From positions 1 through 5,058 of the forward strand of contig CAADSF010000150.1 in NCBI GenBank assembly GCA_900751035.1: 5,058 bases of DNA, written 5' to 3'. Each line of letters opens with the position of its first letter. Position 1 is the stretch's first letter. The notes under the pieces are model-generated. The model was given only the letters and a program-made list of their open reading frames with translations. It searched no databases and had not been told where the DNA came from. Both the position numbers and the translations under genes were made by a program. Of the stretch, positions 1 through 5,058 are shown piece after piece. The stretch is from an uncultured Oscillospiraceae bacterium (GTDB lineage: Bacteria; Bacillota; Clostridia; Oscillospirales; Oscillospiraceae).

Positions 1-433
1 CGCCCTTTGGATACGGCTCCAGCAGGTCGATGACCTTGATGCCTGTCTCCAGCAGTTCTGTTGCCGGGCGCTGTTCAGAAAAAGCCGGGGCCTTGCGGTG
101 AATTTCCCACTGCGGCGTGTTGTCCGGCAGCGCGCCCTCGCCGTCGATGGGTTCGCCCAATACGTTGAACATCCGGCCAAGCGTCGCTTCGCCGACCGGT
201 ACCTGAATGCCGGTACCGGCCGCCTCGACCGGCATACCGCGCGAAAGCTGCTCGCTTGCGCCCAGCAGCACGCAGCGCACACGCGTCGCGGAAAGCTGCT
301 GCACGACCTCCATCACGCGTGTCTCGCCACGCACCGTGACGCGCAGCGCCTCGCGGATAGTGGGCAGCCGCCCCGTTTCAAAGCCGCAGTCCACGACAGG
401 GCCGGAAACGGTCAGAATTTTACCTGTATTCAT
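1..433 (-). CDS. atpD: F1 ATP synthase subunit beta, N-terminal part, 3' end outside window
   Basis: This is the catalytic subunit of F1; 144 codons are visible before the left edge. It starts MNTGKILTVSGPVVD, the usual beta N-terminus that opens the beta-barrel domain. It continues with LSRGMPVEAAGT (63-74) and VPVGEATLGRMFNVLGEPID (78-97), which is close to invariant in beta subunits. It ends at TGIKVIDLLEPYPKG (130-144), just before the expected P-loop, so the catalytic residues (Walker A lysine, catalytic glutamate, DELSEED loop) cannot be checked here. The start is the ATG at 433, overlapping the atpG TGA as ATGA, with AAAGGAGG ten bases upstream. atpC (epsilon) would be expected next, outside the window. 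Confidence 0.97.
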   Translation of the reverse strand, partial: MNTGKILTVSGPVVDCGFETGRLPTIREALRVTVRGETRVMEVVQQLSATRVRCVLLGASEQLSRGMPVEAAGTGIQVPVGEATLGRMFNVLGEPIDGEGALPDNTPQWEIHRKAPAFSEQRPATELLETGIKVIDLLEPYPKG

Positions 434-1332
434 AGTGTCTGCGCCTCCTTTGCGTTTCGACGCTGCGCGGCCGCGCCTGCGGTGATCTCTGTAATTTCCT
501 GTGTGATCTCCGCCTGCCGCAGGCGTTGATAGTCGGAGGAAAGCGAGGCCAGAAGCGCCTCCGCATTGTCGTTTGCCGCGCGCATGGCTGTCATTCTGGC
601 GTTCTGCTCGCTGCAGAAGCTGTCGACCAGCGCGCTGTAGATAAAGCCCGAAACATAGCTTGGGATCAGCGTATCGAGGACCGTCTCGATAGACGGCTCA
701 AAGGTGAACGGCGTCTTGACCGCCTTTTCCTCCGGCCGGGATGCGAACGTCTGCCGGTGGAAGGGCAGAAGCCGCGTGGACTTTGCCTCCTCCGTCATGG
801 CGTTTTTCATGTCGGTGTAGATAACGAAGATTTTCTGCACCTGCCCGCTGTCGTAGAGATCGAGCAGCGTACTGCTGATCTCCCTCGCGCGCTGCATGGT
901 CGGGTTCTGCGCGGTATAGAGAAAGCTGCGCTCGACCGGGATCTGATGATGAGCGAAATACTGCCGCCCATACTCGCCGACGACGAAAAGCTTCGCGTCG
1001 GCGTGCTCGTTTAACAGCCGCTGCGCCTCGCGCAGCACGTTCTGGTTGTACATCCCGGCCAGCCCCTTATCCGCCGTGATGACGAGGTAAGCGTATGTGC
1101 CGCTGAGCGGATGATCGTCGCCGGGATAGAAATACCGGCTCTCCACGCCCTCGACTGTGCGGAAGATCCGCTTGATCTCGCTGCGCAGCGCGTCAAAATA
1201 GGGCCGCGTCCGGTCGAGCTCCGCGCGTGCTTTCCGCAGCTTCGTCGACGCGATCAGATACATCGCGTTCGTGATCTTCTGTGTGTTGCGCACGCTCTCG
1301 ATGCGGTCCTTGATCTCTTTTGTGCTGGCCAT
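430..1332 (-). CDS. atpG: F1 ATP synthase subunit gamma (central shaft)
   Basis: This 300-residue protein, a normal length, is the rotor shaft inside the alpha3-beta3 hexamer. The N-terminal helix carries the family pattern IKDRIESVRNTQKITNAM (residues 7-24), and TADKGLAGMYN (about 86-96) opens the Rossmann-like middle domain. The C-terminal helix has SEQNARMTAMRAANDNA followed by RQAEITQEITEITAGAAA, the most conserved gamma stretch, which pairs with the N-terminal helix as the coiled-coil shaft. No truncation or odd insertion is seen. Its start overlaps the atpA stop (TGATG), and its stop overlaps the atpD start (ATGA), so the three F1 genes are translationally linked. The atpD ribosome site lies in its last codons. 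Confidence 0.99.
   Translation of the reverse strand: MASTKEIKDRIESVRNTQKITNAMYLIASTKLRKARAELDRTRPYFDALRSEIKRIFRTVEGVESRYFYPGDDHPLSGTYAYLVITADKGLAGMYNQNVLREAQRLLNEHADAKLFVVGEYGRQYFAHHQIPVERSFLYTAQNPTMQRAREISSTLLDLYDSGQVQKIFVIYTDMKNAMTEEAKSTRLLPFHRQTFASRPEEKAVKTPFTFEPSIETVLDTLIPSYVSGFIYSALVDSFCSEQNARMTAMRAANDNAEALLASLSSDYQRLRQAEITQEITEITAGAAAQRRNAKEAQTL
444..451 (-). promoter_or_regulatory. Ribosome binding site of atpD
   Basis: AAAGGAGG on the minus strand, ten bases before the atpD ATG at 433, within the last codons of atpG. A strong match with slightly long spacing, it confirms the atpD start at the ATGA overlap. Confidence 0.82.
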
Positions 1333-3098
1333 CAGCGTTCACCGTCCGGTTTGGTCTGCTGCGAGACAAACTGCTTCGCTAAACTCAGAATCTGCGCGCA
1401 GTCGCCGTCTGAAAGCTGCCCGGTCGTGTCGATCCGGCTGCAAAGTGCGGAAAGCTTCTGCGAAAGCGCGTCCAGCAGCTGCCGCGCGACGCTCCGCACC
1501 TGTGCGGGCGGCACGGGCAGGAACACATGACCCAGCGCGCAGACCAGAAGAAATACCTGCTCATGCTGCGAATAGGGGTGCGACTGCTCCTGCCGGAGCA
1601 GCTGCATGAGGCCCTGCCCATAGGCAAGCTGCCGCCGCGTCGCATCGTCCAGATCGCTGGAAAACTGCATGAAGACCTCCATCTCGCGATACTGCGCCAG
1701 CTCCAGCCGGATCGCGCCCGCGGCCTTTTTCATGGCCTTCGTCTGCGCCGCGCCGCCGACACGGGACACGGACAGGCCGACGTTGACCGCCGGTCGCTGG
1801 CCCGCGAAGAACAGGCTGCTCTCCAAAAAGATCTGTCCGTCGGTGATGGAGATGATATTCGTCGGGATGTACGCGGAAACATCGCCCGCCTGCGTCTCGA
1901 CGATGGGGAGCGCCGTCATGCTGCCGCCGCCCAGATGGTCAGCCAGATGCGCCGTGCGCTCCAAAAGCCGGGAATGGAGATAAAACACATCGCCGGGGTA
2001 GGCCTCGCGGCCAGGTGAACGGCCCAGCAGCAGACTCAGCGCCCGGTACGCGACCGCGTGCTTGGAAAGATCATCGTATACGATCAGCACGTCGCGGCCC
2101 TGGTGCATGAAATACTCGCCCATCGCGCAGCCCGCGTAGGGCGCGATGTACTGCAGCGGCGCGGAATCGCTGGCCGCCGCGCACAGAACGATGGTATAGC
2201 GCAGCGCGTCATGCGCCTGCAGCGTCTGCACGAGCTGCGCAACGGAGGACGCCTTCTGGCCGATGGCGACATAAATGCACACGACGTTCTGATCTCTCTG
2301 GTTCAGGATCGTGTCCAGCGCGATGGCCGTCTTGCCGGTCTGCCGGTCGCCGATGATGAGCTCGCGCTGTCCGCGTCCGATGGGAAACATGGAGTCGATG
2401 GCAAGAAGCCCCGTCTGCATGGGCCTGTCGACCGGCTGCCGGTCGATGATGCCGGGGGCCGGGGATTCGATGGGATAATAATCGGATTCCGCGATCTCGC
2501 CGTTTCCATCAATCGGCGCGCCAAGCGGGTCGATCACGCGGCCGAGAAACGCATCTCCAACCGGAATACCGGCGGATTTTCCGCTCCGATAGACGGTGCT
2601 GCCCGCCTGAATGGCGGCCTCGTCCGCAAAAACGACGCAGCCGATGCGGGTTTCGCGCAGATCGAGCACCATGCCGCGCACGCCGCTCTCAAAAATCAGG
2701 ATCTCGCCGTATTCCGCGCCCGGCAGACCGCTGACCTCGGCGATGCCGTCTCCGTAGGAGAGGACGGTGCCGACCTCCGTCGCGATTGCCTCCGGACAGA
2801 ATTCCTCCAGCGTTTTTTTCAGCAGCGGGATCACATCGCTCCGGCTGCGGAGCGCAGCGGCGATTTTCTCCTTCAGCTGCCGGCTTTTTCCCGCGCTGCT
2901 CCAATCGTAGACCAGCTCTCGCGTCTCGCCCTCGCCGAGCTCCAGACGAAATCCGTCCTTCATCCGCTCGTCCTGCTCCCAATGAAGACTGACCGGACGC
3001 CGGTATTTCTGATTCAGAAACGCGCGCAGCTGCGCAAGCTGTTCCTCGGTCGGGGCAGTGCGGCTGTATACGCGCGCCTGAAGCATCTGTCCGTTCAT
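1332..3098 (-). CDS. atpA: F1 ATP synthase subunit alpha fused to a delta C-terminal domain
   Basis: From about residue 88 on, this is a complete alpha subunit (about 500 residues), the non-catalytic nucleotide-binding subunit of the F1 hexamer. It shows the beta-barrel start EVGTVLSYGDGIAEVSG (108-124), the P-loop GDRQTGKT (250-257), the Walker B region VLIVYDDLSKH (Asp342/343), the family signature PAVNVGLSVS (436-445) and the arginine finger Arg446 in SRVGGAAQ. The DLDDATRRQL segment (482-491) begins the C-terminal helical domain. Residues 1-83 are extra. Residues 7-78 follow the pattern of the delta (AtpH) C-terminal domain: S...P..EEQL..L...L..K, then a positive-valine-leucine strand, a GF.LE.G strand and YDWSSAGKSRQL matching the 'DGSVRGRLERL' end of E. 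coli delta. No separate delta gene lies before it. The gap to atpF is 3 bases with no clear ribosome site, so translation probably depends on coupling; Met5 is a possible alternative start. The stop overlaps atpG by one base. Confidence 0.97.
   Translation of the reverse strand: MNGQMLQARVYSRTAPTEEQLAQLRAFLNQKYRRPVSLHWEQDERMKDGFRLELGEGETRELVYDWSSAGKSRQLKEKIAAALRSRSDVIPLLKKTLEEFCPEAIATEVGTVLSYGDGIAEVSGLPGAEYGEILIFESGVRGMVLDLRETRIGCVVFADEAAIQAGSTVYRSGKSAGIPVGDAFLGRVIDPLGAPIDGNGEIAESDYYPIESPAPGIIDRQPVDRPMQTGLLAIDSMFPIGRGQRELIIGDRQTGKTAIALDTILNQRDQNVVCIYVAIGQKASSVAQLVQTLQAHDALRYTIVLCAAASDSAPLQYIAPYAGCAMGEYFMHQGRDVLIVYDDLSKHAVAYRALSLLLGRSPGREAYPGDVFYLHSRLLERTAHLADHLGGGSMTALPIVETQAGDVSAYIPTNIISITDGQIFLESSLFFAGQRPAVNVGLSVSRVGGAAQTKAMKKAAGAIRLELAQYREMEVFMQFSSDLDDATRRQLAYGQGLMQLLRQEQSHPYSQHEQVFLLVCALGHVFLPVPPAQVRSVARQLLDALSQKLSALCSRIDTTGQLSDGDCAQILSLAKQFVSQQTKPDGER
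1339..1343 (-). promoter_or_regulatory. Probable ribosome binding site of atpG
   Basis: GGTGA on the minus strand, six bases before the atpG ATG at 1332, inside the last codons of atpA. It is only moderately close to consensus. The one-base TGATG overlap suggests that ribosomes finishing atpA also restart here. Confidence 0.5.
2865..3080 (-). other. Delta (OSCP-like) C-terminal domain within the alpha fusion
   Basis: This encodes residues 7-78 of the atpA product. It resembles the last third of E. coli delta: both have an opening V/A-x-S, an E-x-Q-L helix, a basic-valine-leucine strand (RRPVSL here, SRKVKL in E. coli), an aspartate turn, a hydrophobic strand ending in glycine, and a final D-x-S-x-x-G-x-x-x-x-L helix. 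In known enzymes this domain binds the C-terminal ends of the b stalk. The six-helix N-terminal domain of delta has no counterpart here. The similarity was judged by eye. Confidence 0.82.
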
Positions 3099-3101
3099 GC
3101 G

Positions 3102-3581
3102 TTACACGCCCCGCTTGACCGTGCGCAGAAAGTCCGCATACGGATCGTCCGTATCGGAGACCAGCTTGTCGACGGCGTTGGAGACGAGCGCACCGAGCTT
3201 TTCGTTGGCCTCGCGCAGCATGGCATCCTTTTCACGGGCAGCCTGCGCTCTGGCAGCGTCGAGAAGCTTCTGCTTTTCTGCTTCCGCTGCTGCAAGACGG
3301 GCCGCGGCTTCCGCGTCGGCCTGCTTCAGCGCCTCTGCGCGAAGCTGCTCCGCATCCGCCTGCATACCGGAGAGCCGGGCGCTGGCTTCCTGCTCCTTCT
3401 GCTCCGCCGCGCGGAGCTTTTCCTGCGCGTCGGCTTCCAGACCGGCATAATATGCCTGCCGCTTTTCCATAAATGCGGTGACGGGCTTGTAAAGAAGGAA
3501 ATACAGCCCGTCTGCCAGAATCACCAGATTAAACGCATGCAGCAGAATCTGCTGCCAGTCGATATTCAGCGGTACTCCCAT
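3102..3581 (-). CDS. atpF: F1Fo ATP synthase subunit b (peripheral stalk)
   Basis: This 159-residue protein, a normal length for the family, forms the stator stalk that holds F1 against rotation. A single membrane helix lies at about residues 11-31 and runs into YKPVTAFMEKRQ, the usual junction between helix and stalk. From about residue 40 to 130 it is a highly charged Ala/Glu/Lys/Arg/Gln-rich helix expected to form the b-b coiled coil. The C-terminus (NEKLGALVSNAVDKLVS, then an acidic patch and a basic end) is the part that normally grips the C-terminal domain of delta. Here the only visible candidate partner is the delta-like domain fused to the next gene's product, atpA, which starts three bases after this stop codon. 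Only one b gene is visible, so a b homodimer is expected. The start has a strong AAGGAGG site. Confidence 0.95.
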   Translation of the reverse strand: MGVPLNIDWQQILLHAFNLVILADGLYFLLYKPVTAFMEKRQAYYAGLEADAQEKLRAAEQKEQEASARLSGMQADAEQLRAEALKQADAEAAARLAAAEAEKQKLLDAARAQAAREKDAMLREANEKLGALVSNAVDKLVSDTDDPYADFLRTVKRGV

Positions 3582-3588
3582 GATGACG

Positions 3589-3595
3589 CCTCCTT
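3589..3595 (-). promoter_or_regulatory. Ribosome binding site of atpF
   Basis: AAGGAGG on the minus strand, seven bases before the atpF ATG at 3581. Its first two A bases are shared with the TAA stop of atpE, so the end of one gene carries the start signal of the next. Confidence 0.88.
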
Positions 3596-3944
3596 ACAGC
3601 ACAAAGATGATCAGAATTGCGACGATCAAAGCGTAAATAACGACGGTTTCAATAAAGACCAGACCCAGCATCATCGAAGACCGGATGCTGCCGGAGGCCT
3701 CCGGCTGACGGGACATACCTTCGGCGCTCTTGCCGATGGCGATAGCCATGCCGAGTGCAGCCGCGGTCGCAACGATTCCCACGACGATGGCAGCGGCGAT
3801 CGCCTTTGAGCCGGTCGAGCTTTCGGCTGCGGCGGCTTCAGCGACAGGCGCGGCGTCCGCTGCGCTGGCCGACAGGACAAACAGCCCGCATACGAGCATC
3901 ACAGCGAGCAGCAGGGATATGATTCGTTTCGCAGAAAGTTTCAT
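3594..3944 (-). CDS. atpE: F1Fo ATP synthase subunit c with an N-terminal signal-peptide-like extension
   Basis: This is the ring-forming subunit that carries the coupling ion. It has two membrane helices (about residues 47-70 and 88-115) joined by the cytoplasmic loop SRQPEA (Arg79, Gln80, Pro81). The ion-carrying carboxylate is Glu99 in FIETVVIY. The protein has 116 residues, against roughly 70-90 in most bacteria. The excess is an N-terminal stretch: basic start (MKLSAKR), hydrophobic core, and an ASA-A type cleavage region near residues 28-29. An Ala/Glu-rich spacer to about residue 44 follows. Cleavage would leave about 87 residues with the N-terminus outside, which matches normal c topology. 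Against the sodium-binding c of Ilyobacter, which aligns without gaps through the hairpin, Gln32 is Met66, Ser66 is Thr100 and Thr67 is Val101. That suggests proton use (inference). The GxGxGxG motif of helix 1 reads AxAxGxA (Ala61, Ala63, Gly65, Ala67). Confidence 0.96.
   Translation of the reverse strand: MKLSAKRIISLLLAVMLVCGLFVLSASAADAAPVAEAAAAESSTGSKAIAAAIVVGIVATAAALGMAIAIGKSAEGMSRQPEASGSIRSSMMLGLVFIETVVIYALIVAILIIFVL
3858..3944 (-). other. Predicted signal peptide of subunit c
   Basis: This encodes residues 1-29 of AtpE. They show the three parts of a Sec-type signal: a basic n-region (Lys2, Lys6, Arg7), a hydrophobic core from Ile8 to about Leu24, and a small-residue c-region with Ala-Ser-Ala-Ala at 26-29. 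A cleavage site after Ala28 or Ala29 is inferred by eye. The alternative is an uncleaved third membrane helix. Confidence 0.7.
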
Positions 3945-3952
3945 GATAACAG

Positions 3953-3959
3953 CTCCTCC
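3953..3959 (-). promoter_or_regulatory. Ribosome binding site of atpE
   Basis: GGAGGAG on the minus strand, eight bases before the atpE ATG at 3944, in the 19-base gap after atpB. It is a strong site, which fits the need for many c subunits per enzyme. It also fixes the start upstream of the signal-peptide-like extension. Confidence 0.88.
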
Positions 3960-3963
3960 AAAT

Positions 3964-4791
3964 TCAAGCGGTTTGTTTGACTTTTTTGATCTTTACATGC
4001 GGCTCTGTAACTTCGCCGTAGAAGATCGAAACCAACGTCGTAAGCACATAGGTCTGAATCAGCGCGTGCAGCAGCGTGAACATCACGCCCACGAACACGG
4101 GCAGGACAAAGCTCAGGCTGAGCGAATCATACACAAGCTCCGTGACCAGCAGGCCGCTCAGAAGCGCGCCGAACAGACGGAAGCTCATGGAGATGGGAAG
4201 GGAAAAATCCTTCAGCGTGTTGGCTGCGCCCCGGAGCTTGTTCGCGCGGATGCCGCCGCCCAGAATGACCAGATACGACATGCAGCCGACGCTGATGGCG
4301 GCGTTGATATCCGACAGCGGCGCGGGAAGCGAGATGGATGTGCCTGCCGTCGATATTGCCTGTAAACCAAGCAGCTCAAAGAGCGTACCGAGAAACACAT
4401 AGCTCCCGACACCGAACAGATACGCGCCCAGAAAGCCGTTCCGGTGCGGGCTGTTTGTCTGTGCGAGGTTCCGAAAGAACGACACCAGCTCCTCCAGCAT
4501 CAGCTGGAGCCTTCCGGGCTGGTACCGAAAGCGCGGGATCACAAAGATCCGCGCCAGCGCCGCCAGAAGCAACAGAGCCCCCGTAACAACAAACCCGGAG
4601 ACGACCGCCGGATTCACGTCCATCAGCCCGAACAGGCTGACCTTGTTGTCCTCGTGCAGCACAGCGTCCCGCATGATCGTCTGCAAGGACTCTTTGGTGC
4701 CGCTCCCGCCGCACAGCAGACTGAGCGCCAGCGAAGCCAGCAGCAGAACGCCGAGCACCGCGAGCGAGATCATTTTCCGCTTTTTGCTCAT
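3964..4791 (-). CDS. atpB: F1Fo ATP synthase subunit a
   Basis: This is the 275-residue membrane subunit that forms the ion half-channels beside the c-ring. The essential arginine is Arg205 in SFRLFGALLSG (Arg210 of E. coli in RLFGN). Gln246 in HALIQTYVL matches the conserved Gln252 of the penultimate helix region. The PAPLSDINAAIS segment (Asp161) corresponds to the usual P..D.N loop. Hydrophobic segments lie near residues 8-27, 63-85, 120-145, 165-183, 196-217 and 228-258. The first is an additional signal-like helix after a basic start (MSKKRK), ahead of the helix usually counted as TM1. The family's RLFGN asparagine is Ala209, and the E. coli Glu219 position is Leu214, with Glu218 one turn on. 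The start is supported by a GGAGG site six bases upstream and by the ATGA overlap with the preceding gene. atpE follows after 19 bases. Confidence 0.98.
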   Translation of the reverse strand: MSKKRKMISLAVLGVLLLASLALSLLCGGSGTKESLQTIMRDAVLHEDNKVSLFGLMDVNPAVVSGFVVTGALLLLAALARIFVIPRFRYQPGRLQLMLEELVSFFRNLAQTNSPHRNGFLGAYLFGVGSYVFLGTLFELLGLQAISTAGTSISLPAPLSDINAAISVGCMSYLVILGGGIRANKLRGAANTLKDFSLPISMSFRLFGALLSGLLVTELVYDSLSLSFVLPVFVGVMFTLLHALIQTYVLTTLVSIFYGEVTEPHVKIKKVKQTA

Positions 4792-5058
4792 ATGGCCCCT
4801 CCCCTTCTATCAGGATTCCATCGGAAAAACATCATGCCGAAGCTGACCAGCAGCAGCGCACAGCAGACCCAGACCGCATGGATACCGAACTGCGCGGCAG
4901 CTACGCTTCCGGCGGCTGCTCCCAGCGCGAACACGACGATGACACCAAAGTAAGTCAGCGACGCGCGCAGCGTCTCCGGCTCATGGTTGCGGCAATAGGC
5001 ACAGAGCGACTCTGTCGCGCAGCGGAGATTGCCGATGCACATCGTGCTGGCGTAGACA
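4788..5058 (-). CDS. DUF1275 (YoaK-like) membrane protein, C-terminal part, 5' end outside window
   Basis: The reading frame is open to the right edge, so the ATG at 5042 is probably internal; the visible part is 89 residues. It begins with VYASTMCIGNLR, which resembles the conserved 'TxMCTGNLR' stretch that I associate with DUF1275/YoaK proteins. A polar segment follows, then two hydrophobic membrane segments (around YFGVIVVFALGAAAGSVAAA and VWVCCALLLVSFGMMFF), and it ends in a short basic tail. DUF1275 proteins are multi-pass membrane proteins of unknown function. It is not AtpI, the small protein often encoded in this position: the sequence reads as the end of a larger protein and lacks AtpI features. 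Its TGA stop overlaps the atpB start as ATGA, so the two genes are probably co-transcribed and translationally coupled. The family call rests on memory of the motif, not on a search. Confidence 0.78.
   Translation of the reverse strand, partial: VYASTMCIGNLRCATESLCAYCRNHEPETLRASLTYFGVIVVFALGAAAGSVAAAQFGIHAVWVCCALLLVSFGMMFFRWNPDRRGGAI
4796..4804 (-). promoter_or_regulatory. Ribosome binding site of atpB
   Basis: On the minus strand this reads GGGGAGGGG, with the GGAGG core at 4798-4802, six bases before the atpB ATG at 4791. It lies inside the end of the DUF1275 gene. It supports the chosen atpB start, and hence the extra hydrophobic N-terminus of that protein. Confidence 0.75.

Noticed and set aside
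98..1014. Plus-strand open frames of 140-165 codons opposite atpD and atpG
   Set aside because: They are shadows of the conserved minus-strand genes; their translations are Arg/Ala/His-rich with no family resemblance.
2058..3809. 583-codon open frame on the plus strand opposite atpA, atpF and atpE
   Set aside because: It is in exact codon register with all three genes, so it stays open as long as they avoid TTA, CTA and TCA codons, as GC-rich genomes do. It ends where atpE uses TCA for Ser46. The protein has no recognisable domain and the minus-strand genes are unmistakable.
3597..3944. Subunit c as a sodium-binding type
   Set aside because: The Gln32, Ser66 and Thr67 ligands of the Ilyobacter site are replaced by Met, Thr and Val, so the sodium set is incomplete.
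3945..3963. Promoter or terminator in the largest intergenic gap (atpB to atpE)
   Set aside because: The gap has 19 bases, mostly filled by the atpE ribosome site; no hairpin or -10/-35 pattern fits.
4711..4791. Lipoprotein signal at the start of subunit a (Cys27 after a hydrophobic run)
   Set aside because: The residues before the cysteine are Ser-Leu-Leu; a lipobox needs Gly, Ala or Ser directly before the cysteine.
4788..5042. AtpI identity for the small frame before atpB
   Set aside because: The frame continues to the window edge, and the TMCIGNLR motif and two-helix ending fit the C-terminus of a DUF1275 protein rather than AtpI.

Overview
The window is almost entirely an F-type (F1Fo) ATP synthase operon, read on the minus strand from the right edge to the left edge. 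In transcription order it holds: the 3' end of a DUF1275/YoaK-family membrane protein gene (runs off the right edge), atpB (subunit a), atpE (subunit c), atpF (subunit b), an unusual atpA (subunit alpha), atpG (subunit gamma), and the first 144 codons of atpD (subunit beta, runs off the left edge). atpC (epsilon) is not in the window; in most bacteria it follows atpD.

The organism looks like a fairly GC-rich member of the Firmicutes, class Clostridia, perhaps the Oscillospirales/Ruminococcaceae. This rests on purine-rich AAGGAGG-type ribosome binding sites, the style of the a and b subunits, and the DUF1275 sequence. It is inference from family resemblance, not a search result. Genes are packed with no gap over 19 bases: DUF1275/atpB overlap as ATGA, then gaps of 19, 12 and 3 bases, then atpA/atpG overlap as TGATG and atpG/atpD as ATGA. 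No promoter, terminator, RNA gene, mobile element or CRISPR array is visible, and no stretch over 20 bases lacks a gene.

The standard bacterial order is a-c-b-delta-alpha-gamma-beta-epsilon. Here the delta gene (atpH) is missing from its usual place: only 3 bases separate atpF from atpA. The atpA product is 588 residues instead of about 500, and its first ~80 residues read like the C-terminal domain of delta, the part that holds the b stalk. The N-terminal helical domain of delta, which normally caps the top of F1 and binds the alpha N-termini, is not seen. The window therefore predicts an ATP synthase whose peripheral stalk connects through a delta-CTD/alpha fusion, potentially present in three copies per enzyme.

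Two other unusual points concern the Fo sector. Subunit c has a well-formed signal peptide plus an Ala/Glu-rich spacer before its two membrane helices, and its helix-1 glycine motif is largely alanine. Its ion-site residues do not match the sodium-binding set, so a proton-coupled enzyme is the better guess. Subunit a also starts with an extra hydrophobic, signal-like segment. The core catalytic residues (P-loop and arginine finger of alpha, Arg205 of a, Glu99 of c) are intact, so the enzyme looks functional.
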